Translations under genes and position numbers: made by a program
The notes under the pieces: generated by a model
Told to the model about the DNA's origin: nothing
Databases searched by the model: none
What the model saw: the letters and a program-made list of their open reading frames with translations, nothing else
Shown: positions 15,960 through 24,379 of the stretch, piece after piece
Layout of the letters: every line of letters starts with the position of its first letter
How positions within the stretch are numbered: the first letter of the stretch is position 1
Assembly (NCBI GenBank): GCA_027459665.1
Contig: DAIDHN010000045.1
Location: 1 to 33,267 of the forward strand
Direction: 5' to 3'
DNA: 33,267 bases
From: Chthonomonadaceae bacterium
Lineage (GTDB): Bacteria; Armatimonadota; Chthonomonadetes; Chthonomonadales; Chthonomonadaceae

Positions 15960-16781
15960 CTAGCCGCTGAGAGGCAGGGTAATGGTGGGAGCGGGAATCT
16001 GGTGAGTATCGGAAATAGAGCGAATGGCAGTGCCTATGGCAAAGTACTCTATTACATGACTGCCCCAGCCATGGTTGCTTTCAGAAACCTGCGCACCCAC
16101 AATCCCCTCGGCCTGTGCCGACTCTGCTTCCGCCTGCATGCGCGACAGCGCCAGTTCGCGGGCATCGTACAAACCCTGCGTATAGTTCTGCATCTCAACA
16201 TTGCGCCCTACCTGCCCCAGTGCCTGCATAAAGCCCTGTTTGGCTACATGGTACACGCAGGTTCCCATTACCAGCGAAACAGGCCGGTAGCCGGCGCGCA
16301 GCAAAGTCCAGAAATCCTGGCCCGAAAGGTCAGAGGTAAACGGGCGGTTGTCTACTGTGCGGTAATGCTCGCCCTGCCGATGCCTGATGGCAGTGCCAAT
16401 GGCCATAAACTCCGCCAGGCTTTCTCCCCAGGCATAGCGGTTCACCATCAGGCGCACGCCTACAATACCGTCTGCGCCCAGCACATCCGCCTCTTCTTCC
16501 ATGCGAGTCATGGCAAGCTCGCGCGCATGGTACATGGCCTGGGTAAGCACCGTCATCTCCTGGCTTTGAAACATACCGGCAAACTGGTAGCCAATGTGGT
16601 AAATAGAGCTTCCCATCACCAGACCAACCGGATCAAAGCCCGCCTCGCGTACCAGCAAAAACTCATTTACCGAAAGGTCGCTGGTAAACAGCCCAGCACG
16701 CCCCTGCCCGCCCCGCATAGACTGCAGTCTTTTGCGTGCTGCTTCCGGCAGTCCCTGCTCAGAACCAGGTACATACGTCAT
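15960..16781 (-). CDS. Protein with two YbjQ/DUF74 (heavy-metal-binding-like) domains, paralogue A
   Basis: A 273-residue protein with tandem YbjQ-like domains (about 32-133 and 147-255). Each unit shows a FTSDLS lead-in, a VMGSSIYHIGYQ-type strand, an alpha segment with ARELA-x-RM and the strand-turn GADGIVGVRL, then an AIGTAI end. YbjQ proteins form ring-shaped oligomers; a metal role is only suggested by the family name. The domains are paralogous to those in the preceding gene in the same order, so a two-domain ancestor was duplicated. The start overlaps the stop of that gene (ATGA), with GGAGG 6 nt upstream. There is no signal peptide. Confidence 0.8.
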   Translation of the reverse strand: MTYVPGSEQGLPEAARKRLQSMRGGQGRAGLFTSDLSVNEFLLVREAGFDPVGLVMGSSIYHIGYQFAGMFQSQEMTVLTQAMYHARELAMTRMEEEADVLGADGIVGVRLMVNRYAWGESLAEFMAIGTAIRHRQGEHYRTVDNRPFTSDLSGQDFWTLLRAGYRPVSLVMGTCVYHVAKQGFMQALGQVGRNVEMQNYTQGLYDARELALSRMQAEAESAQAEGIVGAQVSESNHGWGSHVIEYFAIGTAIRSISDTHQIPAPTITLPLSG

Positions 16782-17716
16782 GAAATGCCTCCTTCATCAT
16801 CTTTCAAAGAGAGTACAGGCACAACCTGCAAAGGGTTGTGCAAATCAGCATAGGGTTTAATGGCTGTGCCAATAGCAGTAAAATGAAACATCATGGCAAT
16901 GCGACGGTTGTTCTCATCGCCCAGTTCTACGGGGCGGGCATCCATTTCCACTTTCACCCCCACTATTCCACCCGCACTTGCCTGCCTCGCCTCATGCTCC
17001 ATGCGGGTCATGGCAAGTTCGCGCGAAAAATAAAGCGCCTGCGTAAAATCGGTCAGCTCCTGGTTCACAAAACCAGTTCCCCAAAAACCGTTGTTTCCTG
17101 TTGCAGACTGGGTGCTCCACGAACCAATCTGAAAATAAGTGCAGTTGCCCAGACAAAACCCTGCAGGCTCATACCCGGCCTGCCGCAGCGCCATAAACTC
17201 CTGGCCAGAAAGATCAGATAAAAAGGGAACTTTCTTCGAGGGGGGTGAATTCACTTCGCGAATGGCAGTGCCAATGGCAGCAAACTCCAGCAGGCTACCC
17301 CCCCATTCGTAGCTGCGCTGCTCCAGCCGCACCCCCACCACCCCGCTGGCACCCAGCAAAGCCGCTTCCTGCTGCATGCGCGACAGCGCCAGATGACGCA
17401 CGCTGTAATGCGCGCGGGTCAGTACATCCATCTCCTGCCCCTGGCCGCTGAAGTAGGCGTTCTGCCACTGATAGCCAATATGAAATACCGAGCTGCCCAT
17501 CACCTGCCCCAGCGGCTCACAGCCTGCAGTGCGGGCAAGCAGCAGCTCATTCACCGAAAGGTCACTGGTAAAAATATGCTTACTAGTACCCTGGCGCGCC
17601 GCCTGATCGCGCAAACGGTCAATGGCATTCAGAGGCAGCCCTCCCTGCTCCATGCTGCGCTGACTTGCTTCTATGCGCGCCAGGGCTGCTGGGTCGACAT
17701 TGTTGCTGTTGGGCAT
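16778..17716 (-). CDS. Protein with two YbjQ/DUF74 domains, paralogue B
   Basis: A 312-residue paralogue of the next gene product. A 45-residue N-terminal stretch precedes domain 1 (about 48-150, FTSDLSVNELLLARTAGCEP), which is followed by domain 2 (about 158-290, FLSDLSGQEFMALRQAGYEP). Domain 2 carries an insertion rich in Ser, Thr and Asn (around SWSTQSATGNNG) that paralogue A lacks. Function is unknown. ATG at 17716 with AAGGAG 5 nt upstream was chosen; an upstream in-frame start at 17788 would run into the preceding gene. It lies 13 nt after the small first gene of the cassette. Confidence 0.8.
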   Translation of the reverse strand: MPNSNNVDPAALARIEASQRSMEQGGLPLNAIDRLRDQAARQGTSKHIFTSDLSVNELLLARTAGCEPLGQVMGSSVFHIGYQWQNAYFSGQGQEMDVLTRAHYSVRHLALSRMQQEAALLGASGVVGVRLEQRSYEWGGSLLEFAAIGTAIREVNSPPSKKVPFLSDLSGQEFMALRQAGYEPAGFCLGNCTYFQIGSWSTQSATGNNGFWGTGFVNQELTDFTQALYFSRELAMTRMEHEARQASAGGIVGVKVEMDARPVELGDENNRRIAMMFHFTAIGTAIKPYADLHNPLQVVPVLSLKDDEGGIS

Positions 17717-17729
17717 CTGTTCTCCTTTC

Positions 17730-18131
17730 TCAGTCAACCAGTCGTGCCAGAGCTTCGCGAATGGCCTGGCTCGCCTGGGCGCGGGCATCCAGTTCGGCCC
17801 CCAGGGTTTCCAGCACTTCGCTTACCTGCAGGCTCTCTGTTTTTAGGGCTATGCCGCGCACAACCCGGGTCACACTGGCCTGCAGGTTGCCATAGCCGGG
17901 GTTTTCTAAAGTATAGCGGTTCTCCCCCAAATGCAGCACAATGCGCTGCACAGGCTTGCTTCGCACAAACAGCCCTCCCTTGCGAACCACTTCCGTCTCC
18001 TGAGGCAGAGCTGCAGAAAGCATGCTGGCCAAACGCTCCAGAAATACACGCTGATCAGTGGCATACTGTTTTGCCAGCTCGTTCGCTACCCCAAAACGAA
18101 CCCAGTCCTGCTGCTCAAAATCATCGCTCAC
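17730..18131 (-). CDS. Conserved-looking small protein of unknown function, first gene of the DUF74 cassette
   Basis: A 133-residue soluble protein that I do not recognise. It appears to have an N-terminal helical part (DWVRFGVANELAKQYATDQRVFLERLASML), a central beta part with a repeated RIVLHLGENRYTL-type strand pattern, and a C-terminal amphipathic helix (EVLETLGAELDARAQASQAIREALARL) that could mediate assembly. No signal peptide, membrane segment or cysteine is seen. The GTG start has GAGGA a few bases upstream. Its place as the first gene of a tight three-gene unit suggests it works with, or regulates, the two DUF74 proteins. It is divergent from the S9 peptidase gene. Confidence 0.7.
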   Translation of the reverse strand: MSDDFEQQDWVRFGVANELAKQYATDQRVFLERLASMLSAALPQETEVVRKGGLFVRSKPVQRIVLHLGENRYTLENPGYGNLQASVTRVVRGIALKTESLQVSEVLETLGAELDARAQASQAIREALARLVD

Positions 18132-18275
18132 TTTTCCTCAACCCCCTTACACAGTTTCCATGCCAGAAGTTTCGCGCAGTTCCCCCCATTCTCCTGCCTG
18201 CACAGCAATAGAAAAAGGAAAAAGCCGTCAGCAGGGCGAAACAGTCACCATCTTTTACTGCACAGGAGAAACCCC

Positions 18276-20261
18276 ATGACCAGCAAGGTTGCTCTGGAAG
18301 ATTTTGCTTGTATTGCCATACCAGGTGCGCCGCAGGCATCGCCAGATGGAAAGCGCGTTGCATTCACAGTCCGCACCACAGACCTCGCCAAAAACATCTA
18401 TCGCACCCGCATCTGGCTGGCAGCACCCGGCACAGAACCCCGCCCGCTCACCAGCGCCGACTGCAGCAGTTATACCCCCAGATGGTCGCCAAATGGCGCG
18501 CACATTGCGTTTCTTTCAGATCGCACCAAACCTCTCAGCCAGATATGGCTGCTTCCCATGGCAGGCGGCGAGGCATCTGCGCTCACTACCCTGCAGCAAG
18601 AAGGGAGCATCAGCTCGATCTGCTGGTCGCCAACTGGCAAGCACATCGCGTTTCTCTTTCATGCAGTGCCAGACGAATGGCGCACAGAAGCCAAACAGGA
18701 TCGTGAGAAACGAGGGGCATCCTCACCAGTGCGCACCCATGCCAGGCTGCCCTACCGCATGGATGGCGACGGATACATAGACGGAACATATACACAGGTT
18801 GCACTGCTGGAGACGGCAACAGGCAAATGCAGCTTTCTTACCGAAGGCCCCTATTCATGCAGCGATCTGCTCTGGACGCCCGAAAACACCCTGCTGTTTC
18901 TCTCAGACAGGCGGCCAGACTCAGACCTGCTTCCCTACCACACCGGCATTTATGAAGTAGATATTCAGGGCGGCCCGCTGCGCGAAATTCCCTCCCCGCC
19001 CGGCTCCAAAAGCAGCCTTGCCATCAGCCCGGATGGCGCCCGGCTTGCCTGGGCAGGCAGTCTGGATGACCGCGATGCCTGGGGTACGCGCAACAGCAGG
19101 GCGCTCTGCATGCCCCGATCGGGAGGAGAGGCGGCAGACCTTACCGGCCGCACCGACCTCTGTCTGGGATACAGCACGCTGAGCGACTGCCGCGATGCCG
19201 GGCAGAACCCGCCTCTGCAGTGGCTGCCAAACGGGCAGATAATGGCCGCCTTCAGCGTGCAGGGCACAGTGCGCCTCATGCGTTTTGCCGACGATGGGCA
19301 GATGCAGCTTTTCTCGCATGAACAGGGGGACGCCGCAGACTTTCATGTAAGCGCAAATGGCGAAAGCTGCGCTTTTCTATGGGGAGATGCCGTACGGCCT
19401 GCAGAGCTTTACCTTGCCGAAATCACTGGCGGTGCGCCAACTGCCCTCACGCGTCTCAATGAGCAGTACCTGGCGCAAACCAGCCTGCAGCAGCCAGAAC
19501 CGGTGCAGTTTCCCGGCGAGCCGCCGCTGCACGGCTGGCTGCTGCATCCGCCGCAAAGAGGTTCAGAGCCCCTGCCCCTGCTCATCTACGTACATGGCGG
19601 CCCGCATGCACAGTATGGAGATGTCTTTTTTCACGAAATGCAGCTGCTGGCAGCAGAAGGCTTCAGGGTGTTGTACACCAACCCGCGGGGCAGCAAGGGC
19701 TATGGGGAAGCACACACGCGAGCCATACTTGACAAATGGGGCACCGTAGATTTTGAAGACATACAGCGCGCTGCAGACTACGCTGCCGCACGCCCCGATG
19801 TAGATGCGCAGCGCATGGCCATTCTGGGCGGATCGTATGGCGGATACATGACCGCATGGGCCATAGGGCACACCAACCGCTTCAAATGCGCCATTGCCGA
19901 TAGGCTGGTAGCCAATATGGTGAGCATGAGCGGCACCACCGACTTTCCCTGGAAGCATGGGTATGTTTTCAGCGGCAATTCCTGGAGCGACACCGAAGCC
20001 CTGTGGCGGCAGTCGCCGCTTGCCAGTGCAGGCAATGTACAGACGCCGCTGCTGCTGATACACAGCGACGGCGATATGAGGTGCCCGGCAGGGCAGGCGG
20101 AAGAATACTTTGCAGCGCTTCGGCTGCAGGGAAAACCGGTGGAATATGTGCGCTACCCAGCCGAAAGCTCGCACGGCATGTCGCGCAATGGCCCGCCCGA
20201 TCTGCGCATAGACCGGCTGAAGCGCAACATCGAGTGGCTGCACAGGCATTTAACGCCCTAA
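18276..20261 (+). CDS. S9-family serine peptidase (prolyl oligopeptidase / acylaminoacyl peptidase-like)
   Basis: A 661-residue enzyme with an N-terminal beta-propeller (WD40-like TolB repeats such as SPDGKRVAF, SPNGAHIAFLSDR and SPDGARLAWAG) and a C-terminal alpha/beta hydrolase domain. The catalytic triad is Ser520 (GGSYGGY), Asp600 (HSDGDMRCP) and His633 (SSHGMSR), and the oxyanion segment is YVHGGPHAQYG. It should cleave short peptides or release acylated N-terminal residues. No signal peptide, so probably cytoplasmic. ATG at 18276 with AGGAGA 6 nt upstream; an in-frame open stretch upstream to 17931 overlaps the opposite gene and has no family match. A palindromic terminator follows. Confidence 0.93.
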   Translation: MTSKVALEDFACIAIPGAPQASPDGKRVAFTVRTTDLAKNIYRTRIWLAAPGTEPRPLTSADCSSYTPRWSPNGAHIAFLSDRTKPLSQIWLLPMAGGEASALTTLQQEGSISSICWSPTGKHIAFLFHAVPDEWRTEAKQDREKRGASSPVRTHARLPYRMDGDGYIDGTYTQVALLETATGKCSFLTEGPYSCSDLLWTPENTLLFLSDRRPDSDLLPYHTGIYEVDIQGGPLREIPSPPGSKSSLAISPDGARLAWAGSLDDRDAWGTRNSRALCMPRSGGEAADLTGRTDLCLGYSTLSDCRDAGQNPPLQWLPNGQIMAAFSVQGTVRLMRFADDGQMQLFSHEQGDAADFHVSANGESCAFLWGDAVRPAELYLAEITGGAPTALTRLNEQYLAQTSLQQPEPVQFPGEPPLHGWLLHPPQRGSEPLPLLIYVHGGPHAQYGDVFFHEMQLLAAEGFRVLYTNPRGSKGYGEAHTRAILDKWGTVDFEDIQRAADYAAARPDVDAQRMAILGGSYGGYMTAWAIGHTNRFKCAIADRLVANMVSMSGTTDFPWKHGYVFSGNSWSDTEALWRQSPLASAGNVQTPLLLIHSDGDMRCPAGQAEEYFAALRLQGKPVEYVRYPAESSHGMSRNGPPDLRIDRLKRNIEWLHRHLTP

Positions 20262-20268
20262 GCCGTAA

Positions 20269-20306
20269 AAGTGCACCGCCCTCCTGTACAGGAGGGCGGT
20301 GCACTT
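20269..20306. terminator. 38-bp perfect palindrome, bidirectional terminator
   Basis: An uninterrupted 19-bp inverted repeat with no spacer (arms AAGTGCACCGCCCTCCTGT and its complement) stands between two convergent genes. On the minus strand it is followed by four Ts, as at the sodA terminator; on the plus strand the T tract is minimal. Confidence 0.7.
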
Positions 20307-20332
20307 GAGGAGGGAAACAGATCACAGGCGGC

Positions 20333-21085
20333 TTATGCAGCAGTTCTGCCTGTTTTGCGGCGGCGAAGAGCCAAACCGCCTACGCCCAGCATGCCTGCCA
20401 GGCCAAACACCGAAGATGCCTCTGGGGCCGGAGGAGGGCTGTTGGGTATATTCGAGGTAGCCCCGTTCTCAAGCAGCACGTTGCCGGCATAGGCGCTGAT
20501 GGTATAGTATTTGTAGGTGCCAAAGTCAGGCACATTGAAAAACTTGCCATTGGTGCTAGACCCGCCATTAGAAAGCAGAGTGCCGGGCGTGTTCAGGCTG
20601 TTGCTTCCCCAAAGGTCAAAACCTTCACCATTCTGTACGCTTGCTATGGCAATGTTGAAGTTTTTAATGTTGTTGCTCAGCAGATTGGAAACATTGAGCT
20701 GCAGAAAGGAATAGTTCTTCTGCCCAGAATTGCCTTTCGCCTCAATTTCATGGTTGCCTGTCGTATCGTTGTTCAGACCCAGGCCGGTTTCGGTAGGATT
20801 GCCGCCGGTGTATTTTGCATACAGGTTCACCGAATTTACATCAGAGGGGTTCCAGGTATCGCCGATAGATGTGCCCGACGGCCCATGGCTGGTTTCATAA
20901 CCATAGGCAGTGATGAATGGATTGCTGGTATTGCCATTCGCATAAAATATTTGCGATACGGCAAGTTCTCCATTGGATGAGTTGGTTGCGAAGTTCCAGG
21001 TATAGCTGGATTGTGCCAGCGAGGGCGCAGCTGCGCAAACACCCGCGGCGAGCATCGAGACGAGCGAAAGCTTCAGTTTCATCAT
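20333..21085 (-). CDS. Secreted protein with PEP-CTERM-like sorting signal
   Basis: A 250-residue exported protein. A signal peptide (about 1-25, cleavage after LAQS-like Ala) is followed by a Ser/Asn/Gly-rich body with many short beta-type strands (YTWNFATNSSNGELAV). The C-terminus has the three parts of a PEP-CTERM anchor: a PEA motif (PPPAPEASS), a hydrophobic helix (VFGLAGMLGVGGLAL) and a basic RRRKTGR end. Exosortase would cut there, but none is encoded in the window. The role is probably surface or extracellular matrix. Two tandem ATGs start the frame; GGAAG lies about 9 nt upstream of the first. Confidence 0.8.
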   Translation of the reverse strand: MMKLKLSLVSMLAAGVCAAAPSLAQSSYTWNFATNSSNGELAVSQIFYANGNTSNPFITAYGYETSHGPSGTSIGDTWNPSDVNSVNLYAKYTGGNPTETGLGLNNDTTGNHEIEAKGNSGQKNYSFLQLNVSNLLSNNIKNFNIAIASVQNGEGFDLWGSNSLNTPGTLLSNGGSSTNGKFFNVPDFGTYKYYTISAYAGNVLLENGATSNIPNSPPPAPEASSVFGLAGMLGVGGLALRRRKTGRTAA

Positions 21086-21128
21086 AATATCTTTCTTCCT
21101 GCTTCAGGAATAGATTTGGCCATTCTGC

Positions 21129-21157
21129 TTTATGCATTCTGCACCAAAAACTGCCAA
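21129..21157 (-). promoter_or_regulatory. Putative promoter of the PEP-CTERM gene
   Basis: On the minus strand TTGGCA (21157-21152) and CATAAA (21134-21129) are separated by 17 nt, about 45 nt before the ATG. A loose resemblance to a sigma54 site in the same stretch was rejected on spacing. Confidence 0.35.
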
Positions 21158-21320
21158 AGGTATTTTATTTTGCTGGCAGCTACAAGAATAAGTGTACAGT
21201 ATGCTTAAAAGCATGAAAACTGCAAAAATACCTGTAAATACCGCACTGGTGGCAAATACTGGCAACCAATACAGGATGAAGATGTATTTTTTTGAGATGA
21301 GTAGTTTCTACAGTGAGATG

Positions 21321-21338
21321 GATGCCCGGCAGGGCATC
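21321..21338 (-). repeat. Hairpin at the stop codon of the HD-GYP gene
   Basis: GATGCCC-GGCA-GGGCATC, a perfect 7-bp stem that overlaps the TGA stop. No T tract follows on the minus strand, so a terminator role is uncertain. Confidence 0.3.
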
Positions 21339-22740
21339 AGGCCGCAAGAGGAAGCGCGCGCTCTGCGGGCTGTATCTCATGCAAAGAGGGCGCGTATTCG
21401 CCACTGTAGCACTGCCTGAACGCATCTATGCACACAGGGTCTAGGGCATTGCCTGCATCCTTGTCCATAATGGCAAACACTTCTTTCAAGGGCAGGGCAT
21501 CGCGGTAGGGGCGTTTGGCAGAAAGGGCATCAAAAACATCGGCACAAGAAAGTATGCGCATATCAAGCGTAAGCTGCTCTGCCCCCAGCCCCATGTAGTA
21601 GCCCCTGCCGTCAAGCCTCTCATGGTGTGCTGCGGCAATTGCCCGTATCGGCTCAAAGCCGGGTATGCGAGCCAGTATCTCGCTGGTGTGGCGCGGGTGC
21701 TGCCGTATCGTGTTCCACTCTTCGTCGCTGGGCTTTCCGTTTTTATCCAGAATAGAGTTTGGCACGCCCAGTTTGCCCAGGTCGTGCAGCAGAGCTGCAC
21801 GGCTCAGCCGGGTAAGGCGCTCGCCGGTAAAGCCCAGCGCCTTTGCTGTCTCTACCGCATAATGATGCACTCGGGTGGAATGCTCGGCCGTAAAGCTTGA
21901 TTTGGCATCTACCACATCGGCAAACGCCTGGCACACCGCATCTACGCGCATTTCATTTGCACGAACCAGCACCGCTTCTACAGGCATATGCAGCAGGGCA
22001 TCGGCGGTGTTCTCAAACACATTGCGCCAGAAATCGGTATCGTTTTCAAACACAGCGGCTATCTTCACCAGCTGCGGGTCAAACCATTTACCGCTTCGCC
22101 TGCGAATCACTTCGTATGCGGCAGAAACATCAAAGGTAGAGGCAAAAGCATCTATGGTCTGCGAAATGCTGGCAATGCGCGCAAGCATCGAAATCGCCTC
22201 TTTTTGCAGGTGCAGCGGGCCGCCGCGGCCGTTCCAGTGCTCATCCAGCCCCTGAATGCATTCGATAGAGGCGTCATTCAAACCCAGCTTCTGCGCAATC
22301 ACTGCACCGCGCTCGCAGCGGGCATGCATCAGGGCATCTGATGTTTCCTTCTGGTGAGTGGCAATGTGCAGAATGCGCTGGGCACGCGCCAGCAGCGAAC
22401 CATTCGGAAGGGTGTTGGCAGCTACATACCCTGCTGCCTCCAGCAGATTGCTCCAGTCTGTTATTTTTGACATCCGCTTCATACTGATTTCATCGGTGCC
22501 AAAAATTTGTGCCATGCGCGCAGCATTGCTCGAACAACCCACATCTTTCATAAGAAGGGCAAGATACAAACTGCCCATTTCCTCTTCACAAAGACCTGCC
22601 TCCGCTCCTATGCGCATGCCAATCAGGCAGGTGCGCTGGCAGTGCCCCGATACCTGGGCGCTGGTGAGATCGAGGGCATGACTGAGGCAGGAGAGCAGTT
22701 CGGCATACGAAAGCCCCATTGTGTCTAATGCAAGCTGCAT
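21337..22740 (-). CDS. Tandem HD-domain protein with C-terminal HD-GYP domain
   Basis: A 467-residue signalling protein. The C-terminal half is an HD-GYP domain, which in other bacteria degrades cyclic di-GMP: TAEHSTRVHHYAV, ALLHDLGKLGVP (HD near 318), HHERLDGRGY (about 370) and ADVFDALSAKRPYR. GYP reads GYY here. The N-terminal half is a second, degenerate copy: SGHCQRTCLIG, LLMKDVGCSSN (HD replaced by KD) and DEHWNGRGGP (about 165). The first copy is probably inactive and regulatory. Start: ATG at 22740 with AAGGA 7 nt upstream; an ATG eleven codons earlier has a weaker site. It follows the metallo-hydrolase gene by 88 nt, likely in one transcript, near the flagellar operon. Confidence 0.85.
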   Translation of the reverse strand: MQLALDTMGLSYAELLSCLSHALDLTSAQVSGHCQRTCLIGMRIGAEAGLCEEEMGSLYLALLMKDVGCSSNAARMAQIFGTDEISMKRMSKITDWSNLLEAAGYVAANTLPNGSLLARAQRILHIATHQKETSDALMHARCERGAVIAQKLGLNDASIECIQGLDEHWNGRGGPLHLQKEAISMLARIASISQTIDAFASTFDVSAAYEVIRRRSGKWFDPQLVKIAAVFENDTDFWRNVFENTADALLHMPVEAVLVRANEMRVDAVCQAFADVVDAKSSFTAEHSTRVHHYAVETAKALGFTGERLTRLSRAALLHDLGKLGVPNSILDKNGKPSDEEWNTIRQHPRHTSEILARIPGFEPIRAIAAAHHERLDGRGYYMGLGAEQLTLDMRILSCADVFDALSAKRPYRDALPLKEVFAIMDKDAGNALDPVCIDAFRQCYSGEYAPSLHEIQPAERALPLAA

Positions 22741-22828
22741 GGCTGTTTCCTTCCAATCGGTAAAAACATACATGGTTGTTCCATCAAATACAGCCCCGCA
22801 CAGCCTGCCAATATTACCAGCCTTCGCC

Positions 22829-23653
22829 TCAGCGCAGTGAAACCCGCTCTCCCACCAAACCCACATGGCAGGGGGTTTCGGGGTATTTCGCCTGCAAAAA
22901 CTGCACAAAACGGTCGGGGTCTTCCTGATTGCCCACAAACATGTCGTAATGTGCCGGCACTGCCAAAGAGGGCTGCAGTTCACCAGCCAGTTCCGCTGCT
23001 TCCTGAAAAGTGAGGTTGCCCATGCAGTTGCGGCGAAACCGCTCTGCATCGCGCCCGTTGATGGGCAGAAACATTATATCAAAATGCGGCCACTGCTGCA
23101 GGGTGGTCAGCAGCCCTTCATACGGTATGGTGTCGCCCGAATGATAGAAGGTAATTCCTTCTGCCTCTACCACATACCCCAGATAAGGAAACCCCAAATC
23201 GGGGTGCCGGTCGAAAAACTCATGTTTGCTCTTAATGGCGGTAATGCGCACCCCATTTTGCTCAATGGTCTGGCCGGCATCCAGCGGGTAAAGGCGCTCT
23301 GACGCTATGCCCGCCTCCTCGCGCAAACGCTGCGCCTCTGTGCGGGGGCATACAAACCCCGCTTCGGGCGAAGCCGCTGCCAGGCCGCGCAGCGTTTCTG
23401 GGCAAAGGTGATCGTCATGCCCATGCGAAACCAGCGCCCAGCGGGCGCTGGCCGCCTCATCATAACGCAGCGGGGCGGCAGACTGGCGGCTGGGCCAGGG
23501 CGCCAGCCACGGGTCAAGGTAAAACGCAAGCTTGCCGGTGCGCACAACAAAAGAATGCTGTCCCAGCCACCAAAAGGCCGCGCGCTCGCCGGTTTCAAGA
23601 GGAAGGGAGATGTCGATGCGCAATGCTGCGCCGCTTTGCGAAAGAGAGACCAT
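22829..23653 (-). CDS. UlaG-like metallo-beta-lactamase-fold hydrolase
   Basis: A 274-residue metal-dependent hydrolase. The key motifs are SHGHDDHLCPET (His77-x-His79-x-Asp81-His82, zinc or manganese binding), HSGDTIPYEGL with a further ligand Asp, and PAHYDMF with the last His. The GQHSFVVRTGKLAFYLDPW opening is typical of the L-ascorbate-6-phosphate lactonase (UlaG) and NAPE-PLD group. The substrate cannot be predicted; no ascorbate genes are nearby. ATG at 23653 with GGAG 6 nt upstream. An extended -10 box lies about 30 nt upstream, just beyond the flagellar operon terminator, so transcription starts independently. Confidence 0.85.
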   Translation of the reverse strand: MVSLSQSGAALRIDISLPLETGERAAFWWLGQHSFVVRTGKLAFYLDPWLAPWPSRQSAAPLRYDEAASARWALVSHGHDDHLCPETLRGLAAASPEAGFVCPRTEAQRLREEAGIASERLYPLDAGQTIEQNGVRITAIKSKHEFFDRHPDLGFPYLGYVVEAEGITFYHSGDTIPYEGLLTTLQQWPHFDIMFLPINGRDAERFRRNCMGNLTFQEAAELAGELQPSLAVPAHYDMFVGNQEDPDRFVQFLQAKYPETPCHVGLVGERVSLR

Positions 23654-23681
23654 AATCTGCTCCGAAAAATAAAGTTCTGGC

Positions 23682-23690
23682 TTTATACCA
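23682..23690 (-). promoter_or_regulatory. Putative extended -10 promoter of the hydrolase/HD-GYP unit
   Basis: On the minus strand TGG-TATAAA, an extended -10 box 29 nt before the ATG. The -35 position would fall at the edge of the fliW terminator and has no consensus. Confidence 0.45.
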
Positions 23691-23710
23691 TAATTCGCAG
23701 CAGCAGAGGC

Positions 23711-23746
23711 AAAAAAACAGCGGGAGAGGAAAAACCTCTCCCGCTG
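23711..23746 (-). terminator. Rho-independent terminator of the flagellar operon
   Basis: A perfect 12-bp stem (CAGCGGGAGAGG / CCTCTCCCGCTG) with a 5-nt loop is followed on the minus strand by seven Ts, 11 nt after the fliW stop. It is the strongest terminator in the window. Confidence 0.92.
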
Positions 23747-23756
23747 CACAGCGGCT

Positions 23757-24347
23757 TCAGGCCACGCGTTTCTCTCTGCTGCGCACCGGCGCAAGTGCCG
23801 GCGGGGCCGGAGTGTCGGTGAGTCTCATCAGCAGCTCATCCATCACGCGATGTCGGGTGGTGTACCCTTCATCTTGTACTATCACCTGCTTTCCGCGCCG
23901 CGTCAGCGGATTGATTACCAGCGGTCCAAGCAGATTTGCCGTCATTTCGCGCGGGTTGCCATGTGGTATAGTGACCACTACAAACACCAGGGCGGGCGTG
24001 CTGTGATCCAGGCCAAGAAAGCGCGCATCGCTGTCTGGAATGGTAGGCGAATAGCCAGACCGGAAAATTCCCGGCGATAGCACCGGAAATGCCAGTGAAG
24101 GCTCATCCAGTGACTGCAGCCAGCGAAATGCACTCTGCAAATCAGAGTGAAGCACAGCAAACCGCCGCATCTTCTCAAAGCCAATCATGCCTTCCGGAAA
24201 GGTGATAACCAGGTCCCGCTCTACCTCCAGCGTTCCAAAACGGGTGGTTGGCACCCGTTCCGTCTGGCGCGCTGCAGGCTCCGCCGCAGGATTGCTGTCC
24301 ATCTGTACCTCTATGGTCGGTGTATCAATCCGATTGTCCAGTATCAT
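23757..24347 (-). CDS. fliW: Flagellar assembly factor FliW
   Basis: A 196-residue protein matching FliW, which in Bacillus and Campylobacter binds both flagellin and the RNA-binding regulator CsrA, linking filament secretion to translation. The core runs from TRFGTLEVERDLVITFPEGMI through GFEKMRRFAVL, WLQSLDEPSLAFPV and NLLGPLVIN to QVIVQDEGYTTRHRV. The protein is longer than the usual 130-150 residues: about 35 extra at the N-terminus and 25 at the C-terminus, both rich in Pro, Ala or Arg. The ATG has only a weak GGAAA nearby. csrA, a common neighbour of fliW, is absent here; a terminator follows. Confidence 0.9.
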   Translation of the reverse strand: MILDNRIDTPTIEVQMDSNPAAEPAARQTERVPTTRFGTLEVERDLVITFPEGMIGFEKMRRFAVLHSDLQSAFRWLQSLDEPSLAFPVLSPGIFRSGYSPTIPDSDARFLGLDHSTPALVFVVVTIPHGNPREMTANLLGPLVINPLTRRGKQVIVQDEGYTTRHRVMDELLMRLTDTPAPPALAPVRSREKRVA

Positions 24348-24379
24348 TGAAGTTGTTTCCAGTTTCCTTCAGTATAAAT

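Noticed and set aside
21140-21160. Sigma54 promoter (TGGCA...GTGCA) before the PEP-CTERM gene
   Set aside because: GG and GC are 11 nt apart instead of the required 10.
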